A DNA stretch of 64,000 nt from Sunxiuqinia elliptica (GTDB lineage: Bacteria > Bacteroidota > Bacteroidia > Bacteroidales > Prolixibacteraceae): NCBI RefSeq assembly GCF_900113005.1, contig NZ_FONW01000012.1, positions 1-64,000 on the forward strand, in the 5' to 3' direction. Shown here one piece after another: positions 60,386 through 64,000 of the stretch; position 1 is the first letter of the stretch, and every line of letters begins with the position of its first letter. The notes under the pieces are model-generated. The model was not told the DNA's origin, did no database searches, and saw only the letters and a program-made list of their open reading frames with translations. Made by a program: the position numbers and the translations under genes.

Positions 60386-60869
60386 GTTAAAAATATTTGT
60401 TTCCTGACTAACTAAAATTAAACCTTCAAATATGACAGATCATTAGATTTTCAGATTTCAGACTGTCAGATAGCTGTTATCCTTAATCCAAACGATTGAA
60501 CGAATTTCCACCCAGATTTAGTACAACAAAAACAGGTAAATATAATATCTAACGAACTATTAAATAAGACATACAAAGTTAATATTAGTTTGCGATAAGC
60601 CTTTTTCAGATGGTCTGCCCACTTTATTATTTAACTAAATTTAATGATTGCACGGACCTACTAACCGAATAAATACTTATGCAAATCATAAAATTAACCG
60701 TATTCAATGAATAGCTTACTCGTACTGAAACACTTTCTAAAAAAATAGATGAGTTAGTTACATTAGCTCGCAACGGCTTTTATTATGTAGTAATTCTTAT
60801 GCAAACAACCTTATGGCAAAAAAAATAATTACATTTGATATATAGTGAAATCAGCATATTACCAGAAAT
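60386..60869. other. 484-bp very AT-rich spacer
   Basis: No gene was seen. TACATTTG (60830-60837) is an exact -7 box 32 bp before the methyltransferase ATG. The base composition is clearly more AT-rich than the neighbouring core genes, as in the methyltransferase gene itself, which suggests a foreign insertion. Confidence 0.4.
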
Positions 60870-61841
60870 ATGAACATACTTAACAACGGTGATTTTTGGG
60901 AATTATTCACAAAAGCCAAACAAAAAGGTGGAGCTTTTTTCTTCAAGAAAATATCTTTCAATTCAAAAAAGAGAACTCAAAGTACATTTAGTTCACAGAA
61001 GAGACAGGGAGCAAATTGGTGGATTATTCCAGAGGTTAAGAAACGTGAAAATAGAAAAATCTCGGGAGACACTCATAAAACGTTTGATAAACACCTGATA
61101 GAATGCCACCTGAAAAACAAAAGAGATTTACAACTCTTATCTGTTGCCTGCGGAAGCGGAAACAGAGAAATAACTCTATCAAAAAGTGGCTTCTTTAAGA
61201 ATGTTACAGGTATTGACCTTTCACCAGACCTCATACAGGAAGCTCAACAAAAGGTTAGTAAAATGCAATTGACAAATGTAAGTTTTGAGCAAGCTGATTT
61301 CTATGATTTCAAAATGGAGGACAATTTTTATGATGTAATTTTATTCCACTCAGCCTTACACCATTTTCAAAAGATAGAGGAAATCGCTCTGAGAGTTAAA
61401 ACAAGCCTAAAGAGGGACGGAATACTTGTTTTAAATGAGTTTGTTGGAAAAAACAGACTTCAATTCACAAAGCATGAACTTTTCCAAATGAACAAATTAC
61501 TAACAACAATTCCTAAACCTTACAGAAAACGCTATTTAACGAAACTAACAAAGCAAAAGATATATGCTCCCGGAGTACTCCGAATGATTATCTCAGATCC
61601 CTCAGAGGCTGTTGAATCTGAAACAATTTTACCAGTTATTCACAAACACTTCAAAGTAATTGAAGAAAAGAAAATAGGAGGTGATCTTTTGATGATGGTA
61701 TTAAAAGACATAGCCCATCATTTTGTCAACTCAAACAATCAAGAAAGTAAACAAATCTTACAAGACCTTTTTGAAAAGGAAGATGAATACCTCCAAACAA
61801 CACATCACCCTAACTTCATTTTCGGGATTTATAAAAAATAG
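60870..61841 (+). CDS. Class I SAM-dependent methyltransferase
   Basis: The 323-residue protein has a Rossmann methyltransferase core (about 85-200). Motif I is LLSVACGSGNREITLS, motif II is FKNVTGIDLSPDLI, and motif IV is the YDVILFHSALHHF stretch, followed by LKRDGILVLNEFVG. A basic N-terminal extension (about 1-60, FFFKKISFNSKKRTQ) and a helical C-terminal part (about 210-323) give it an unusual length. The target is unknown. It is AT-rich, monocistronic, and ends two bases from a cysteine-desulfurase fragment on the other strand, in a probable acquired patch. Confidence 0.8.
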   Translation: MNILNNGDFWELFTKAKQKGGAFFFKKISFNSKKRTQSTFSSQKRQGANWWIIPEVKKRENRKISGDTHKTFDKHLIECHLKNKRDLQLLSVACGSGNREITLSKSGFFKNVTGIDLSPDLIQEAQQKVSKMQLTNVSFEQADFYDFKMEDNFYDVILFHSALHHFQKIEEIALRVKTSLKRDGILVLNEFVGKNRLQFTKHELFQMNKLLTTIPKPYRKRYLTKLTKQKIYAPGVLRMIISDPSEAVESETILPVIHKHFKVIEEKKIGGDLLMMVLKDIAHHFVNSNNQESKQILQDLFEKEDEYLQTTHHPNFIFGIYKK

Positions 61842-61843
61842 TC

Positions 61844-61993
61844 CTACCGCAACATGCCAACGAGCTTATTCAAGGCCTCGATAAAGCGGTCGATCTCGTC
61901 AAATGTGTTGTAAACAGCAAATGAGATTCGGATGGTTGCTCCTTGTTGGTAATGATCCATAACCGGATCAGCACAAAGCCGGCCAGTGCAATA
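61844..61993 (-). pseudogene. Cysteine desulfurase (SufS-like) C-terminal remnant
   Basis: The last 50 codons of a minus-strand frame read YCTGRLCADPVMDHYQQ...IRISFAVYNTFDEIDRFIEALNKL. This matches the C-terminus of SufS/CsdA-type enzymes, where RTGHHCAxPVM carries the catalytic Cys and ASFAxYNTxEEID follows. The part upstream in the same frame (to 62140) does not resemble the rest of the enzyme, so the PLP domain is gone. It is a remnant, probably left by recombination next to the methyltransferase insertion. Confidence 0.65.
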
Positions 61994-62147
61994 TGCGTAT
62001 AATGCTAGCCATACAAATGATTTACAAAAAGAGACAATCTGATCTAATAGGTTATTTTTCATGCCGATAACATTTACCAGACTGACGGGGTCCTCTTTCC
62101 AGCTTTTGGGTATCACTTCTGCTACTGCTGAATTGCCCACCGAACAA

Positions 62148-62181
62148 TCAAGTTGATGAAACTACGGCTTCATCAACTTGA
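62148..62181. repeat. 13-bp perfect inverted repeat
   Basis: TCAAGTTGATGAA and its exact complement surround an eight-base loop (ACTACGGC). No T-run follows on either strand. It lies between the desulfurase remnant and the membrane-protein gene and could be an element end, a terminator stem or a protein site. Confidence 0.5.
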
Positions 62182-62248
62182 CAAAAGATTTCAGTACAAG
62201 AAAAAAATTCGTTAAAAAAGTAAAAACCTCAACATAGTAACCGCCTTT

Positions 62249-64000
62249 TTATGGAATACAAATTGAAAACCGAAGATCATCAACAATAACTTCGTTATCA
62301 CCAGAGTTCCAGAGGTACCCTTTCAACATACAGTTAGCTTTATCGTGCACATAAGAGACAAAATTGCTAATATTATTCCAACGCGTTCCATCCAGTAGCT
62401 GTCCATCAACCGCTTGCCCCTCCCACAAAACACGGCCATCTTCATCGTTAATTTCAAGGACCAAAATAACTTGATTGGAATAATCGTAATCTGATGATTT
62501 CACCCAACAGTCAATGCCAATTTGCCACTGCCCAAATGGAAGTTGATCAAGTGAATAAGAAAATGTCGTGGAAAATGAATTTGGGCGTAGAACACATGCC
62601 TTTTGACCTGAGTATTTATCAACAGTCAAATTCGATTCACTTACAGAGCTCCAATGATCTAAAACATTGACTTCGAGTTGATTCATAGAAGTAAAGATCA
62701 TGGAATCGTTTTGAAACCCCATCTTATTAAAAAAATTTAAGACATAACCGGGATTATTCCCAAATTGAGTCTGTTCCCATTTTAGATTTATATTTTGGGA
62801 GATGATCTCTTGGTTCGAACATTTAAACATGATCTGTTTTACCTCTGGTGCTTGATCAATCTTAAAAAAGTAGGGTGCAATCCATATTCCATCCGATGCA
62901 TTTTTGGGAACAATCCGATATTTATGGACCAAACCGCTGTTCAATTTCAGGTAAATCCAGAACTGTTCATCTTTGTAAAAGAAGCTTTTCAACCGTTGCT
63001 TCCAATGCTTTTTGAAATCCATTTTCACTCTCAGCAAACCAGAGTCCCCCTTGGGGACCGATATCCATTCTCCCCATGTTGTTGTATTTTCCTCAAGCGT
63101 TAAGCTCCGGGAACCAATGGGTACATCCCGTCTTTTCAGTATCAGAAATTGCTGATCTTTGTAAAAATGATCGTAAGATTTTAAAATTTGCAGTATGGTT
63201 TGCGGCTCATCATTCAACAAATACCGGTTATCGATACTATTGAAACTCCCACCATTAATATCCGTCGAAATTTTATCCAACTCCCATATAATATATTCAG
63301 GAGCTTGGGGTGATCCAAAATGTTTAAAATTCTGTTGGTCCAACCAATGGGTATAACTGGCATAACTTTGAATGACAGGTCGTGGAATCCAATTCAATTC
63401 CAAGTCATTTGCAGGAATAATAGAATATTCCCATGGATAGATATCAACTGTTGCCCCTTTAATCGAATCATGAATAGCCTGAGGAAGTTTTTTTGAAGAG
63501 ATATTTTCATCAGTGACCTCTAGTGACTTCTCTTTTAAATCAGAAAAATGCAAGACAAACTCAACAAAGTTAGTTGGCTGCCCCCAACTCCAACGATACA
63601 GTTTTTCATTATAGTTTACGGTATTTCTTATGTTTAGAAATAACATAATCACCGCAACAGCTCCCACAATTAAATTCAAAAACGTGTGTTTTCGATTAAA
63701 AACAACGAATATTGAAAACACAATAAACACATAAACAAGAAAACCTCTGAAATGATAAAAATCTTCCCTTGCCAATCCATGTTTCCAGGCAGCAAAAAAG
63801 CTTAACAAAACTAAAAATGAGAAAAAAAATGATCTTCGCGTTCGATTGATAATAAAAAACAATGCTATCGAAGCTACTAGAAAAATGCCTAGTTGCAGCC
63901 AATTATTCTGTGGATAATAAGAGGCAGCAGAGGAATTATCCTGAGCCAAATGAAACATTCCAGCTACATATCGGGAAAAACCGGAGAGATTTCCAAATAT
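62249..64000 (-). CDS. Multi-pass membrane protein of unknown family, partial (5' end beyond window)
   Basis: The frame is open through the right edge (FGNLSGFSRYVAG precedes the first in-window Met at 63956-63958), so the true start is outside. Visible residues include about four or five transmembrane helices (WLQLGIFLVASIALFFII, FFFSFLVLLSFFAAW, FLVYVFIVFSIFVVF and LIVGAVAVIMLFL). A large soluble domain of about 430 residues follows. Its last third (ACVLRPNSFSTTFSYSLDQLPFGQW... WVKSSDYDYSNQVILVLEI) looks like a carbohydrate-binding-type beta-sandwich. It may be part of a surface-polysaccharide locus, but no family was recognised. Confidence 0.6.
   Translation of the reverse strand: MFGNLSGFSRYVAGMFHLAQDNSSAASYYPQNNWLQLGIFLVASIALFFIINRTRRSFFFSFLVLLSFFAAWKHGLAREDFYHFRGFLVYVFIVFSIFVVFNRKHTFLNLIVGAVAVIMLFLNIRNTVNYNEKLYRWSWGQPTNFVEFVLHFSDLKEKSLEVTDENISSKKLPQAIHDSIKGATVDIYPWEYSIIPANDLELNWIPRPVIQSYASYTHWLDQQNFKHFGSPQAPEYIIWELDKISTDINGGSFNSIDNRYLLNDEPQTILQILKSYDHFYKDQQFLILKRRDVPIGSRSLTLEENTTTWGEWISVPKGDSGLLRVKMDFKKHWKQRLKSFFYKDEQFWIYLKLNSGLVHKYRIVPKNASDGIWIAPYFFKIDQAPEVKQIMFKCSNQEIISQNINLKWEQTQFGNNPGYVLNFFNKMGFQNDSMIFTSMNQLEVNVLDHWSSVSESNLTVDKYSGQKACVLRPNSFSTTFSYSLDQLPFGQWQIGIDCWVKSSDYDYSNQVILVLEINDEDGRVLWEGQAVDGQLLDGTRWNNISNFVSYVHDKANCMLKGYLWNSGDNEVIVDDLRFSICIP

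Noticed and set aside
61994-62140. Upstream part of the frame holding the desulfurase remnant
   Set aside because: It does not resemble the N-terminal part of a cysteine desulfurase or any family I recognise, so it was not counted as part of a gene.

Overview
The window looks like chromosome of a Bacteroidota bacterium, probably class Bacteroidia and near the Marinilabiliales/Prolixibacteraceae. The reasons are the many TAnnTTTG-type -7 promoter boxes, a TonB-receptor/DUF4249 pair, GSCFA and DUF6261 genes, an RprX/RprY-like two-component pair, and the GDE-glycosyltransferase-GH57 glycogen gene order. The genus is an inference. No rRNA, tRNA or CRISPR array was recognised.

Positions 1-4,300 are an accessory region. 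A partial IS3-family element (1-363) interrupts a 57-codon tyrosine-recombinase remnant (359-532). Beside it lie a 42-bp tandem repeat tract, two single-gene units each followed by a conserved hairpin repeat (982-1044, 1983-2040, 2578-2634), a second tandem tract of 21-bp period, and a DUF559 nuclease gene among short palindromes. The recombinase remnant, the covarying hairpins and the one-gene-per-repeat layout resemble a decayed integron-like cassette array with non-canonical sites. This is the most interesting part of the window.

Positions 4,300-23,300 are mostly core genes: leuS, a pair of PAS/response-regulator histidine kinases, a YitT-type membrane protein, an M23 peptidase, purN, acpP-fabF-rnc, an RprXY-like two-component system, a formylglycine-generating-enzyme lipoprotein, a creatininase-family amidohydrolase and a CPA2 antiporter. 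A candidate antisense small RNA lies after rnc.

Positions 23,300-32,200 hold a queuosine-precursor operon (transporter, queC, queF) behind a preQ1-I riboswitch, then a nickel-pincer cofactor operon (nikR-like, larE, larC, larB, UreH-like permease) and a DEAD-box helicase. The NikR-like protein lacks all four canonical nickel ligands, and no larA is present.

Positions 32,200-39,800 encode envelope proteins: two small barrel-like proteins, a TonB-dependent receptor with DUF4249, and a lipoprotein. Two of these transcription units start with the same duplicated promoter plus leader hairpin.

Positions 39,800-55,500 hold an acyl-CoA synthetase with an XRE-cupin regulator, then a glycogen cluster (glgB, GSCFA, debranching enzyme, glycosyltransferase, GH57, glucan phosphorylase) and a divergent GH3 enzyme.

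Positions 55,500-64,000 hold queG, a SufT-like gene, sufE, rubrerythrin, a Crp/Fnr regulator with a palindromic operator before a DUF6132-thioredoxin pair, an OmpA-like lipoprotein, an AT-rich methyltransferase island with a cysteine-desulfurase remnant, and a membrane protein that runs off the right edge.
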